A stretch of 64,000 bases of DNA from Spirometra erinaceieuropaei (GCA_902702965.1 CACRXP010000115.1:197227-261226), one strand, 5' to 3'. Counted from the stretch's first letter, positions 10,940-21,871 are shown. A program made the numbers and translations. The notes: generated from the sequence alone by a model not told the origin.

Positions 10940-12664
10940 ATGCAGAAAGGGAGCCACCTGGAGAAGGAGGCGAGAAGCATACATCCCTCTTTCGTGAGAG
11001 GTGCTGATTACGTGCTGGCGTTGCTAGATATTGAGTGCGATCCTGTGTCTTTTAGGTGCTGGTGAGGTGCAGCCGGTGGGGTCCTGCCGCACGTTTTCAT
11101 TGAATGCGCATGCGGTGGGCGAATGTGAGGGCAGCTGAGGCGGATGCGGTGAGTACATGTTGGTTTTCCAGACATTCGTTCGCCAGTGCCTGTGCGATGA
11201 ATTTGTGGGTAAAGGACTAGGCAAACGCACGGGGTGAATGTGCAAACGCAATGAGGACAGATAGGGACCGATTCTACATTGCTGGAGGTGGTGGTGGCGA
11301 TTGACAGGGCGTCAGGAGCGTTTCGGTGGGTGGCGGGCTGGTAGAAGTAGTTGTTTTCGTCGTCACCGCGGTGATTGTGCAGAGGCGATGGAGGTGGGGG
11401 GCGATAGATGGCGGCGGTATATGGGAATTTGGATCCGTGGCGGTGACGGTGGCCCCCGTCTTGATCGGCGCGGTGGCTGGGGCAGGGACGGTCCTAGATG
11501 ACCGACGGGGCGGATCTGCGCTCGGAATGTTGATTAACAGCGCGGATATGCTGGGTGGGGCTCAGTGATGTTGCGGGTCAGGAGCGTCTAAGAATGTCGA
11601 CGTCCTTTCTTGGCTTTGGCAGCTGCGACCCGGCAAGCTTTATATATGGCTGCACCGTCCTCCACCACTCTTCTCGAAACCGGCCTGTCCTAGGTGCGGC
11701 CACCCCAGGTCTCCGGGTTTGTGCGCAGTTGTTTCAGAGAGTTCTAAGGAGTGTCCTTCTAGCGGTGGTTTTGACCTTCATGTCGACCAGTACCCGTAAC
11801 GACGCCTCCATAGAAGAGTTCTTTTGGTAGACGAGTGTCGTCCATCCTCACACCGTGGCCGCTCGATCGCACTCGCAGTTTCCTCAACACGGCGGGGATG
11901 CTAGGGATTCCGGTTCGGGATAATGTCCTGCATCGCAACTTCAATATTTTGCAGGGTCAGCTGACATGAAAGTGGTTCAGCATCCTAGCTTGATTTGAGT
12001 GAACCTTCCAGATCTTCGCTCCGCAGAGCAGTGCCTTCAATAAGATGGCCTCGCATACTTTCCTGTTGGTGTTCAGTTGAAGACCGCGGCGAGTCCACGC
12101 GGAGGCTCACTGTCCACCAAAGGCCTGGCTGGATTTGGAGAGTCGACTAGCAACCTCTTAGTCGATTTTTGTGCTGCAAGAGACTGTGCTTACTAGAAAA
12201 GTTAAGTTGTCCACGTCTTTGGGCTGGCGGCGCTTGACGAGGATTCGAGGGGTGCTCTATTCCCTGCGGGGTGACGGTAGTTGCATGACCACCGTTACGT
12301 CCGCGTTGGTCGTTAGGCAGAAGCTGACGCACCCGGCAGTGTAGAGGTCCATGCTCCTTTGCATGGCCGCGTTGGGGCCTGCTGTGGAGAAGATGCCCGT
12401 TAGTTTTGTAAGCGATGGGTATCCAAGGGCACTCATCATGTTGGGCGTCCAACAGCATAACAGCGAACAGCGGCGACTGAAGAGGGTGGGAGCGAGTACT
12501 CAGCTTCAATCCATTAGTCACTGCGAATGCCTCGGAGATTACGCCGCTGTCCATGATGCACGCCGTCACCCGGTCGTGGAGCCGATGCATTTTGGGCGTT
12601 CAGGAGGGAAGAATTTCTGCATAACTTTTTACAGCCCCTCGCGAATCACCGTATCGAAGGCTTT
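10940..12664 (-). mobile_element. RTE-type LINE relic with C2H2-finger tail
   Basis: On the minus strand, from 12664 downwards: KAFDTV (reverse transcriptase motif A with its aspartate), MHRLHDRVTA and EAFAVTNGLK, then QRSMDLYTAGC, then the post-RT blocks LRKLRVRSSGH and VRMDDTRLPKELFYGG, and RTGRFREEWWRTVQ. Further down are degenerate finger-like blocks IHRTGTGERMSGKPT and HRIRLSCPH. Frames change repeatedly and the FADD catalytic motif is missing, so it is a dead copy. From memory, tapeworm LINEs of this type have exactly this order. Endonuclease and the N-terminal RT are absent (5' truncated at the MITE border). Confidence 0.82.
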
Positions 12665-13018
12665 CGAATTATACTCTTCTTTCGATTACAAAATTGGAAG
12701 AAGACGTGATTTTCTACCGAATAAATAAAAGCATGAATATTTTTATGCATGTCTTCCATGAAATATAGTTGAATTTTCAAGGGCATCGAAAATCGATGAG
12801 ACAATTGCATGCTACTTAAGTAGTCGTTTTTTGCAGAGTATGGTCCTCGCGTGTAGTCGGAAATAAGTTCATTCGAAAGCCGACACCGTGAGGTAATTGG
12901 ATCATCATAGACTTATGCTGTATGATGATTTTTTTACAATTCTACTTAATTAATCTTTGCGAAACGAGAACGCTTTTCGAAATTGTGGTCGACATTTCAT
13001 GAGTTAGCCCACCTACTG
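12665..13018. repeat. Long-TIR MITE family, right half
   Basis: Matches the family from the ATTGGAAGAAGACGTGATTT tract to the right terminus GAGTTAGCCCACCTACTG, followed by TA at 13019-13020. The left half is absent. The junction lies exactly where the LINE relic stops. Confidence 0.8.
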
Positions 13019-13020
13019 TA

Positions 13021-13167
13021 TATACGTCGTTTGACTCGGCCTCGAAAGGAGATGAAAGATAGGAGCAGGTGGACTTAATGCCTGAGCTACATTTGTATTG
13101 AGGTTTCGGACAGTTTCTCATTCGCCTCGCCCTGTTGATGTTGTGGCTTATTCACCTTTCAGTTATC
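13021..13167. other. Unassigned spacer
   Basis: No recognised feature between the MITE end and the first copy of the direct repeat. Confidence 0.3.
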
Positions 13168-13437
13168 CACGACTGTTAACACCAGCAGCGTAAATGACAC
13201 GAAACCAAAAACATGGAAACTGCGGTCGTTTTTCTCTTCCCTGGTTGCTTGTTCGTCACTGACGCCATGTAGGGGCTAGTCAAGTAGCTCGAGAGAAAAC
13301 TGGTCCTCCCCGCCATACAATCTTCTCCCTTATTCTGGTATATTGTTAAATTAAAGGTGCCACATGTGTCGTACTGAGCCTGCAAGCTTGCTGCCTTTTT
13401 CCTTTAATATTAACCGCAGTATGCCAATGGAAACACA
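13168..13437 (+). repeat. Direct repeat unit, left copy
   Basis: Begins near TTAACACCAGCAGCGTAAAT and includes CAAAAACATGGAAACTGCGG, GCTTGTTCGTCACTGACGC and TTTAATATTAACCGCAGTAT. It is repeated in the same order at 14013-14237 with about 45 bp missing there. The pair could be long terminal repeats of a small element or a simple duplication; no coding sequence or clear TG...CA ends were seen. Confidence 0.75.
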
Positions 13438-14012
13438 AAGAATTACACGTTCAACGGCAATTTCAAAGCAGAATGAGCAATCCTTCCGCCGGGTAGCAGG
13501 GATGTAGCTATTCCGGAGAATACAAGTGCTAAGACTATGTCATTTTTGGATCATATTGCTGTCATAATCAGTCTTATTAGGAACGTTTTCCCAGTCCCTC
13601 CTGGCGCAACTCAGAAGAAGAACCCCTCAACCTTGTTATTGACAGTTCGCAAACGCGTCAGTTTGGCTTAACGGGAAGAACGCAGTTAATGCTGTGGCCA
13701 GTGGATCTAATGCAACCTGTTGCACATTTGCAGCTGTATGGTAAACACATTGCCCATTCACTATGTGTACTGCAAGTGGGCAACCCCTTGACTTCGCTCA
13801 TGGATGGAAAAAGAAAGAATCCGCCACACGGCTTTGTTGCTGTTGACGCATCTTCCAGCCCGATAATGTGCGATTTCAGCTAGTTGTTTGTCCGCATCCC
13901 TTTCTCTCCTTTCGTGTCACAGGCCAAAAACGGCCATGTCGCTGCCTTTATTTACTTTATTTAAAAATTTACCTAATTCTTTCAGTTCTCAAGTCGCTAC
14001 ACAACTCCACGT
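13438..14012 (+). other. Spacer between direct repeats
   Basis: 575 bp with no recognised protein family. The open frames 13689-13883 and 13868-14143 show no similarity that can be named. Confidence 0.35.
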
Positions 14013-14237
14013 CTTTTAACACCAGCAGCGTAAATGGCACAAAACCAAAAACATGGAAACTGCGGTCGTGTTTCTCTTCCTCACTTGCTTGTTCGTCACT
14101 GACGCTATGTAGAGACTGGTCCCTTATTCGGGTATATCGTTAAATTAAGGGTGTCACGAGTGTCGTACTAAGCCTGAAAGCTTTCTGCCTTTTTCTTTTA
14201 ATATTAACCTCAGTATGCTAATGGAGACACGATGGTG
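14013..14237 (+). repeat. Direct repeat unit, right copy
   Basis: Same order of blocks as 13168-13437 with a deletion of the GGGCTAGTCAAGTAGCTCGA segment. Similarity appears high by eye. Confidence 0.75.
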
Positions 14238-15298
14238 CACTGAGAAAATTCCCGGGGACGACCTTCTTTGTCCGAGAAGTAACCGTACTTCTTCAAGGTG
14301 GTAGGTTTTTGCAATTTGTAGTCCGGTCACGTTGGCAAAAAACGGCTGGTTATACCCATTGTCAGCCAGCTGGCGGTTAAAGTCGGATTTTTACATTCGA
14401 CGTGTGACAAATTTTGGATTACTTGTCCAGACTAATTTGCGTATACCTGTCGTCTCAGCCTCATCTATCACTGCATTTGCATACGCAAAACTCAGTTTCA
14501 GCTAGACATTAGACGAAAAAATTCGCTTAAAGGAGATTTTAGTAAACTAGTGTCACCTGGCGTCACACGCCCAAGATCAGGAGACCTGGAGAATTGTCGC
14601 ATACACATGTTTCAGTGTTCTCGTTTTAAATGTTCGTTTCGACCTGACTGTTTTTTTTTCATTTGAAACAGTTACATGCCAAATTTGATTATTCACTTGT
14701 TAGTCGCAGAAATCTCAATCTTGTTACAAAAATATGAACAACCTATCAGAAAATGTCAAGCGGGACTGTGCGTTTAAACAAATGCGGTCATAAATCAGTT
14801 CATTCATCTATTAGGCGTAACACCGCCATCACATTACTCTATCCGAAATTGTCCATTTACAGTGGCAACACGATTCGGCTTTCGTTCTAAACTGGTTTTT
14901 TAAAAGAACATGTGTAACTAGGTAGCAATAAAAAATCGATCTGCAGAGACAGTCACTTGTGCGTAGGGAGGAACTAATCAAACTTGATTGGAGGAGGTGC
15001 CCGTCGTCGATCTGATAGCTCGAGTCTGTCTGTATGCTGCGGGACACGGGGTGTACATTATCTTTGTGTGTGAGGTGGTGGACTGGTGGGTTGAGAGTCC
15101 GGCTGCCACGACTCCATCTTAAAGTGACCTTCGCCACTCTCACTCATGCGAGGAGTGGGTGTGCATTCTGTGGGTAGTGACTCTCATTCGGCGACTGATT
15201 GGTTACCCAGCCTTTGAAGGCTGATGCAGGACTGTGTTTCACCCCTCTGGGCTCTCGCGGCCTGGTGTGCGCTGGCAGTTCTCCGGTGCCTGGAGGTA
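14238..15298. other. Unassigned stretch
   Basis: No gene or known repeat is recognised. The minus-strand frame 15143-14829 is short and resembles no known family. The duplicated dinucleotide TA at 15297-15298 flanks the following MITE. Confidence 0.3.
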
Positions 15299-16293
15299 CA
15301 GTGAGTTACCTAACTCATGAAATGTTGGCTGAAATTCTGTAATGCGTTTTCGATTAGGAAGGATTACTTGGTCGCGGTTGTAATACTGACTATCTTGCGG
15401 CATACTCTTATAGCATTTCGGACTCGGCAGAATGTCGGCTTTTAAACGCACTTCTTTTCAATCTCCTATAGAAAGCGTACTTGGTAGAAAATGACTACTT
15501 AATTAGCATGCATTTTTCTCATTGATTTTCGATGGTCTTGCAAATTCAAATATATTTTATAGAACCCATAAATAAAAATATGCTTTCTTTTAGTCATTCA
15601 ATAGAGAATCACGTCTTCTTTGTATTTTATACTTAAGAAAGGAGTATAATTAAGTTTTAAAAAAGTTTTCTAATTGCCAAAAAATTTGGAGCCTGATCAT
15701 TCGTTGCATTAGCGCTTAGTTATTTCAGTCTGCATGGTGTATGCGTTCCGCGTAAAGAAAATCACATATTTTTCTATGCCATTAAAGAGATATCATACGG
15801 AGTCCATAAAATTTTGCAATGGGTGCGGATCATGTTGTTCATTTCATGAGAAGCAGTGGTAAACGTCCAGGTACGATGCTATGTGAATTGACATTTCGCG
15901 GTCTTAAAAAGTCTCATAATTAGAAAATTTTTTAAAACCTAATTAAACTTCTTCCTAAAGTATAAAATATAAAGAAGACGTGATTCTCTATTGATTGACC
16001 TAAATAAAACATATTTTTGTTTGTGGTTTCTATAAAATATCTTTGAATTTGCAAGACCATCGAAAATCAATGGGAAAAATGCATGCTACTTAAGTAGTCA
16101 TTTTCTACCAAGTACGCTTTCTACAGGAGATTGAAAAGAAGTGCGTTTAAAAGCCGACATCCTGCCGAGTCCGAAATGTTATAAGGGTATGCCGCAAGAT
16201 AGTCAGTATTGCAACTTCGACCAAGTAATCCTTCCTAATCGAAAACGCATTTCAGAATTTCAGCCAACATTTCATGAAATAGGTCACTCACTG
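15299..16293. repeat. Long-TIR MITE family, complete variant copy (995 bp)
   Basis: Starts CAGTGAGTTACCTAACTCAT and ends ATGAAATAGGTCACTCACTG, with TA on both sides (15297-15298 and 16294-16295). Internally it is clearly related to the 8486-9473 copy but its terminal repeats share the GTTGGCTGAAATT variant with the copy at 24296-25284, so two subfamilies exist. Confidence 0.87.
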
Positions 16294-16295
16294 TA

Positions 16296-17394
16296 GATGC
16301 GCTTGCGCTCCTGTTGGGTATACGGTCGCATGCGAGACTGCCCACTGATCCACGTCTTTTCTGTTGTTGCTGTTGTTGCTGGTGGTGGTGGTGGTCAGAA
16401 TTCCTGGTCGAGTGTTTGTTATGGACCAGGGCGCTTGCCCTCCCGCCGGACATACAGACCGTGTTCACAGTTGCCTAGTAACTTGTGTCATTCGTTGTTG
16501 CTGTTGGTTAAAGTCCTGAGCAAACGTTTGTTGTGGACTGGGGGTGTGGAGTGGAACGCCAAGGTGCGGGCTCGACAGTGACATCCACGTGCGCCCTCCC
16601 CCGCCTCCGGTCTTCTTGACTCTGCCTTGACACCGGGTGCCCAGGTGGGGGAGGATGAGAGGGTGCGGTAGATGCTGAGCAAGTCTACTATCACTAGAAA
16701 CTAAATTATGTGCAATCCACCCCACCTGACCCACCTTGTTATGGAGCGAACGATGGACATCGCTGGAATCGACGGTCGAACCGTCATGTAGAGTCATTTT
16801 TAATGCAGTGCAGAACCGTTCATCCACTTTGATTAAATCCCTCGCGGCAGCAGTTTGTCATTTCGTGACCACCAGCGGGGTGTTCACTCTAGGTTATATT
16901 TTTATGCCTTTCCATCTCGATCAGTTCAAGTCCTTGCTGGCTACTAGTCAGTCTACACATTTCTCTTCAACTTTAGCTGCCACAGATATGCACACCAGGC
17001 TCATGTCGGAAAGAAAGAGAGAGTGGGGCAGATTCAGCGCAAGTCTACTCTCACGCACAGCTCACCATGACAGCTCTCATCTTGCTGTGGAGCACATGGT
17101 GGATCGAACTGTTGTCCTGGTTTGAACCACTGTCAAGTGAAGAGGTACGTCACTTCTCATGGTCCACACTGGATGTGTATGTCGAATGTTTGATCAGATA
17201 AAAGAGAATTAGACTCAGTGGCTCCCCCCCCCCCCTATAACACCTCCATTGAGCTGTGATGGCCTGACAGCTCGACCGACATTGCCAACGATGCCCAGCG
17301 TCAGCTCCACAACAAGATGAGCTCAGGTACGGTAACTTGTGCGTGAATAAGTTGATATTGGGAATTGATTTGCACGACATCTACCGCACTTAAA
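16296..17394 (-). repeat. GC-rich dispersed repeat copies with triplet tracts
   Basis: A GTT/GGT triplet tract lies at 16361-16394. Minus-orientation blocks of the dispersed repeat follow: CCTCCGGTCTTCTTGACTCTG (16602), GGTGCGGTAGATGCTGAGCA, and GGACATCGCTGGAATCGACG (16754). A second minus copy lies at 17030-17120 and a plus copy at 17250-17390 (CCACAACAAGATGAGCTCAG). The many short open frames across here are on both strands and are repeat sequence. Confidence 0.6.
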
Positions 17395-17668
17395 GAGGGA
17401 GACACGATCGCAGGGACAAGAGTTTTATTCAGATTCCTGATCGAACCAATCATCAGAGCCAAAAGCAGACACGGGTGGTCCATGCATAAGGGGCTGCACT
17501 ATTTATAGGATGCAATCGCCATGCTACTGCATACCTATGGACATTCACGGCTGCCCCCTTCATCAGGGATCATCGCACTTGGTGTGCCGACTGTTTGATG
17601 GTCGACATTCGCGTCGTTAATTGCTGCAATTTCATCACGTGCGTTGGATGTTGGTGTGATGATTCATT
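17395..17668 (-). mobile_element. Penelope-like element 3' end
   Basis: Read on the minus strand, this is the terminal part of the PLE subfamily seen at 22262 and 51.1-51.6 kb: the stretch with CATCCAACGCACGTGATGAA, then CCCTGATGAAGGGGGCAGCC, then CTATAAATAGTGCAGCC, then a hammerhead remnant. No coding part remains. Confidence 0.75.
17427..17458 (-). ncRNA. Hammerhead ribozyme remnant, cleavage side deleted
   Basis: CTGATGA and stem II (TTGGTTC/GGAATCT) are present on the minus strand, but after GAA the sequence jumps to TAAAACTC, so the cleavage triplet and the 3' strand of stem I are lost by a small deletion. Confidence 0.6.
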
Positions 17669-17689
17669 TTGACCCAACTGTGAAAAACT

Positions 17690-17775
17690 CGGCGCTACGG
17701 TGGGATTCGAACCCACGCAGTAAGGGGAAGGCTTTATTACAGCCAACGCTCTAACCACCTGAGCTACGAGGCCCC
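17690..17775 (-). repeat. tRNA-like head of SINE (minus)
   Basis: On the minus strand GGGGCCTCGTAGCTCAGG (A box) and GGGTTCGAATCCCACC (B box) are intact pol III promoter elements. The D arm and T arm pair well. The anticodon loop resembles GTAATAA, and the first half resembles eukaryotic tRNA-Ile(AAT). The acceptor arms do not pair fully, so it is a SINE head, not a working tRNA gene. Confidence 0.75.
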
Positions 17776-18147
17776 GCCGGACGACTCGAGTTTAATCACA
17801 TTTGGGTCCAGTTACCCGCCCAACCTACTGCAACGTCTGGAATCCACCAAATCTGATACAGTAAGTTGACTACCCAAGCAGGATTTCCTAAGTAATTCAC
17901 CTAGAATCCACCAGATGACTACCCGGCTCAGGTAATTCATAAATGTTTTGGCAGATTTAGAATAATTCATATTGACCCAACTATGAATTACGTGAGCCTA
18001 GCAGTCATCTGGTGGATTCTAGGTGAAGTACTTAGGAAATCCTGCTTGGGCAGTCAACTTACTGTATCAGATTTGGTGGATTCCAGACGTTGCAATAGGT
18101 TGGGCGGGTAACTTGACCCAAATGTGATTAAACTCGAGTCGTCCGGC

Positions 18148-18232
18148 GGGGCGTCGTAGCTCAAGTGGTTAGAGCGTTGGCTGTAATTAAGCCTTCCCCT
18201 TACTGCGTGGGTTCGAATCCCACCGAGGTGCC
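18148..18232 (+). repeat. tRNA-like head of SINE (plus)
   Basis: A box TAGCTCAAGTGG at 18157-18168 and B box GGTTCGAATCC at 18210-18220. The 42-bp distance between the boxes is a little longer than in most tRNA genes, mainly because of a long variable region. The acceptor stem is imperfect. Confidence 0.75.
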
Positions 18233-18282
18233 GAGTTTTTCACAGTTGGGTCAATATGAATTATTCAAAATCTGCCAAAATA

Positions 18283-18650
18283 TCTATGGAGTGTGATGAC
18301 TGTTCGACCATCTGACGCGCTGACCCTGGGGTTGGGACAAGTGTTCACCTGTGCGCTCTCGCGTGGCTAATTACTCCGCCTAGACGAAGTCTCAGCATCG
18401 ATTATGGAATGGGAAGATCATTGCACTTGTTAATAGACTGGGGGCCAGTAAACCATGACTGAAGTAGCTCCCGGCTCACGCGGTTGTCACCTCTTTCGAG
18501 AATTACGGCCTCGTCGAATTTGAATGTGTGGTCAGATCTCGTCGAATGAGCCGCAACTTGAGAGCTGGCGTCATTTCTCCGCACCGCTGCAGCGTGTTCG
18601 GCCATTCGCGTTGGGAGCTGTCTTCCGGTGTCTCCGAACGAGAACGACAG
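18283..18650 (-). mobile_element. Penelope-like element, GIY-YIG C-terminal fragment
   Basis: ORF 18653-18402 on the minus strand reads FGDTGRQLPTRMAEHAAAVR, then a VAAHSTRSDHTFKF stretch and SRELLQSWFTGPQSINKCND. This is the second half of the PLE endonuclease, very close to 22780-22450. It interrupts the SINE array between the plus copy and the next minus copy, so it probably inserted there or was captured with it. Confidence 0.82.
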
Positions 18651-19205
18651 CAAGGGAAGGCTTTAGTACAGTCAACGCTCTAGCCACCTGAGTTACGAGG
18701 CCCCATCGGGCGATGTAAGTTTTGGTCAAGTCACCTGCCCAACCTACTGCAACGTCTGGAATCCGCCAAATGGGATACAGTAAGTTGACTGCCCAGACAG
18801 GATTTCCTAAGTAGTTCGCCTAGATTCCACCAGATGACTACCAGGCTCAGGTAATTCATAGATGTTTTGGCAGATTTTGAATAATTCATATTGACCCAAC
18901 TGTGAAAAACTCGGTACCTTGATGGGATTCGAACCCACGCAGTAAGGGGAAGGCTTAATTACAGGCAACGCTCTAACCACTTGAGCTACGACGCCCCGCC
19001 GGACGACTCGAGTTTAATCACATTTGGGTCAAGTTACCCGCCCAACCTACTGCAATGTCTGGAATCCACCAAATCTGATGCAATAAGTTGACTACCCAAG
19101 CAGGATTTCCTAAGTAATTCACCTAGAATCCACCAGATGACTACTAGGCTCACGTAATTAATAGTTAGTATGGCAGATTCTGAATAATTCTTTTTGACCC
19201 GACTG
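18651..19205 (-). repeat. tRNA-Ile-like SINE, two tandem minus copies
   Basis: A headless-to-partial unit (18651-18900; the head has lost its B-box half) is followed by a complete unit (18901-19205). Each body carries the GATACAGTAAGTTGACTGCC and CTACCAGGCTCAGGTAATTC type blocks in minus orientation. Confidence 0.82.
18913..18997 (-). repeat. tRNA-like head of SINE (minus, second)
   Basis: A box and B box are both intact on the minus strand (TAGCTCAAGTGG and GGGTTCGAATCCCATC). Same architecture as 18148-18232. Confidence 0.72.
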
Positions 19206-19715
19206 TGGAAAAACGTGGAGGACATAGTTTTCATCGGAGGCGGTTTCTTAATAATCTTCCAACGGCATTAGCAGGACAGGTACAACCAGCCGCTTCCTCA
19301 ACCTTTGTCGCAGATATCAGTTATTGCCGCGATAATGACATCACATTCCCTATTGCAGAACATGTACTCGACGTGTCATTCATTTGCGCGTGATTAGGGT
19401 AGTGTAGATAAGGATAGTGGGGTACAAGGAGCGCCGATTAAAAAGCAACACCCCAGTTCACTATTGAGGGGGTTCGTTGGGGTTAAATGCATGTTAGTCG
19501 GCATCCCCTAGTCGTTAATGGCCGTGATCTAATAACATTTATTGACTCTTGGCGTGATAATTATTCGGCCCTTTGGCTTGCTGTCGCCGCAACTGTTAAT
19601 TGGGTGATTATTCCGGTCGCGGGCACGGAGGGGGAATAGCGCTAGTTTTAAGTTCACGGCTCTGAGGGTTAGCCTGAAACACCGCCTTCGCAATATAGTC
19701 CTTAGGTCATGTGTA
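19206..19715. other. Unassigned, with a PLE tail trace
   Basis: Bases 19495-19660 contain CGTGATAATTATTCGGCCCTTTGGC, close to the PLE 3' region at 1735-1775, in the same minus orientation. The rest is unassigned. Confidence 0.4.
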
Positions 19716-20665
19716 CAGTAAATGTGCTAACTCCTGAAATGCCAACCGAAATTCTTAAATGAGTCCTCGATTCTAAAAGATTACTTAAATAGGGCTGTAA
19801 TATTAATCACAGTAGAGCATAGTCCTAAAATACTTCAGTGGCCTCAGGATGGCGGCTTTTAAAAGAACTTCTTTCCGGCTACTTGTAAAAACTACATTCT
19901 GTGAAACATGACTACTCAAGTAGTATAAATGTTTCTCATTGAGTTTCGATGCCACCACGAATTCAAATATATCTCATAGAAATCTACATGAAAACATTCA
20001 TTCTTTCACTCATCTTGTGCTTGAAGGAAGGGTATAATTAGGCTTTAAAATCGTTTCTAACTATGAGATATTTCAAGCCCGTGAAATGTCCGCTTATAAA
20101 GCATCGTGTCTCTGCATTTGCTAATGCTACTTGTAAAGTTAAAAATATGGCTCAAATCGACTGCTAAATTTTATGAACCCTATAAAGTCTCCTCTTAATG
20201 GCGTAGGGAAATGTATGGTTTTCCGTGCACAGAAAATATAGATCTTGTAGACTGGAAGGGTGCGGTTCAAATTAATTGGGGAATTGGTGCGTTTTTTAAA
20301 CCGAATAATACCGATCCCTCGAGCATAAAATTTGAAGTAGACCTAATTTCCTACAGAATTAGTAAAAGAATAAATGTTTTAATGCACTGTTTCTAAGAAA
20401 TATATATATATATATATGAATTTATAAGAGCATTGAAGAGCAACGTGAAAGGTCGCACTACGTGAGTAGTCATTTTTTACAGAGTACAGTTTTTGCGGCC
20501 GGCCGAAAAGCAGTTCGTATAAAGGCCGGCATTCTGAAGTAACTGAATCATCATTGAACTATGCTGAACGGCGATTACTATTACAACACTACTTAAGTAC
20601 TGTTTTCAAATCGAAAACGCATTTCAGAATTTCGGTTGACATTTCATTAGTTAGCACATCTACTG
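19716..20665. repeat. Long-TIR MITE family copy (950 bp)
   Basis: Starts CAGTAAATGTGCTAACTCCT and ends TTAGTTAGCACATCTACTG. TA precedes it; AA follows it, so one target nucleotide has mutated. A TA microsatellite (20399-20417) lies inside the right arm. Confidence 0.85.
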
Positions 20666-21059
20666 AACTTGTGCGAGATTCGAGCCGCCGTTCTAAATGA
20701 AGCCCGGTCCGCGTGGAATGAGGGGGCTCCTATTCGATGCATTCTTCAAATTTGACAGAAGCCTCTACAACAGTGAACTGAAATGAACCATTAGAGAGAA
20801 TGAGAGTTGTGGACCGGCTGGGTGCATGTCGACAATTACGCCTTCAGTGCTTCGACGCCTCTCATCCCCATTGTTTGTCACAGGACTTGAAGGGTGTGTG
20901 GAGCATCGGCCTACCCGGCACCCATCTCAACCCAGTGACAAAATGACTGGAAATGGCTTCGCGACCCATATGCCCGTGACACCACACGGCTGGGCCCCTT
21001 TATGAACGACATGTGTCCGCCAGAGTAAACACAAGGGCGAATCAAGTTCAGAAGACGAA
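20666..21059. other. Unassigned stretch
   Basis: No feature recognised. The minus ORF 21124-20927 has no nameable similarity. Confidence 0.3.
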
Positions 21060-21088
21060 GATACGATCACTGAAACAGGAGATTTATT

Positions 21089-21131
21089 GGTCTGATGTTT
21101 CGAATTCTCATTCGAATCCGTCATCAGAAGC
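21089..21131 (-). ncRNA. Hammerhead ribozyme motif, core intact but stem I weak
   Basis: Minus strand: CTGATGA at 21127-21121, stem II CGGATTC/GAATTCG, then GAAAC and an ATC cleavage triplet. Stem I pairing is poor (GCTT against AGAC), so activity is doubtful. Confidence 0.5.
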
Positions 21132-21230
21132 AGTCGCAGAACTGTTTCCTTTCCTCAGATTATCGACGCGGGTCTCTTACGTTTGCTAACCCGAATTCCC
21201 TATGCCTAATTCACTATTATCCGCGACTAT

Positions 21231-21272
21231 CAATGATGACGGTTTCGAGTGTGAATCCGAAACATCACGCCA
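21231..21272 (+). ncRNA. Hammerhead ribozyme motif, inactivated
   Basis: Plus strand ATGATGA in place of CTGATGA, stem II CGGTTTC/GAATCCG, GAAAC and ATC. The core C is lost, which should abolish cleavage. Confidence 0.5.
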
Positions 21273-21707
21273 ATATGCTTCTAGTTCCAGCGATCGCTCT
21301 TTCGGCTTCTTCTTCTTTTCCTTCTGATCTGCCTCGATGCTGCTAGCAGAACACGTTTACGGCAGTCCGCTTGGAGACAGTTTAATTTTCCCTGTCAAAC
21401 AGTCATCAGTGTACACTCGCAAAAAAAATCCAAAAAGTAGCGAAACCGTCCTTGCATCACGACACAAAACGTCCCCATAAGAGGTATCGAAAAGACCTGG
21501 TAGTAGATAGACAGACCCTATTGTCCAATCAGGTTGCTTACTGTCAGAAAAAGCAGGTTTCACAGTGGTGGTAAATAATTAATGAGATACACTAACCATC
21601 CCATCTCAGTCCGCGAACAGCCCAAGTGGCAGTTTTTGTAAATTAATGAGATTCCAACATAGTCAAGGCAGCAGACATGACTTTAAGAGCACGCAATATC
21701 ACATAGG

Positions 21708-21871
21708 TCATCTGGCAAAACGATTTTTCCAGAAATCCGCACGTCTGGCTTCACATGGGTACAACCTGTCTCTTGAGTGCACAGTGTCAATCACGTACGC
21801 TAAAGGGGCAAAAATGTCCTTTAAAAACTCCCGGAGCACTTTAACCTTGACAGGCGTTGCTTCCGTGAACC
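21708..21871 (-). other. Candidate terminal exon of an unidentified host gene
   Basis: On the minus strand a pyrimidine-rich tract (CTCCCTCTCTCTCTCTG) and TTTACAAG precede an open frame that starts FTEATPVKVKVLREFL, continues KDIFAPLAYVIDTVHSRD and ends KNRFAR at a TGA. It is 53 residues with a protein-like composition (alternating hydrophobic and charged residues) and matches none of the repeats in the window. No family was recognised. The overlapping plus-strand frame 21646-21912 is an alternative reading. It could be a chance frame. Confidence 0.35.

Larger units (their letters stand above)
17669..18290. repeat. tRNA-Ile-like SINEs in inverted head-to-head array
   Basis: A minus-strand copy (17669-17988) meets a plus-strand copy (17988-18290). 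Each has a tRNA-like head and a body of about 300 bp with GGTAGTCATCTGGTGGATTC and TGATACAGTAAGTTGACT blocks. The sequence GACCCAACTGTGAAAAACTC borders each head. In the plus sense the body precedes a head and a body-like segment also follows a head, so the natural unit is a head-body tandem repeat. The two copies form a near-palindrome of about 300-bp arms. Confidence 0.85.
21060..21330. mobile_element. Penelope-like element terminal inverted pair
   Basis: A minus-oriented PLE end (21060-21140) faces a plus-oriented one (21225-21330), each with GAAAC next to AATCCG or AATTCG and a CTTCTTC-like end. Only about 90 bp separates them. This matches the inverted pseudo-LTR arrangement described for PLEs with nearly all internal sequence lost. 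Confidence 0.65.

Noticed and set aside
13168..14237. Complete LTR retrotransposon
   Set aside because: The 575-bp interior encodes no gag or pol, and no primer-binding site was recognised.
17690..18997. Functional tRNA genes
   Set aside because: A and B boxes are good but acceptor stems do not pair fully, the variable region is long, and each head is joined to the same 300-bp body, so they are SINE heads.
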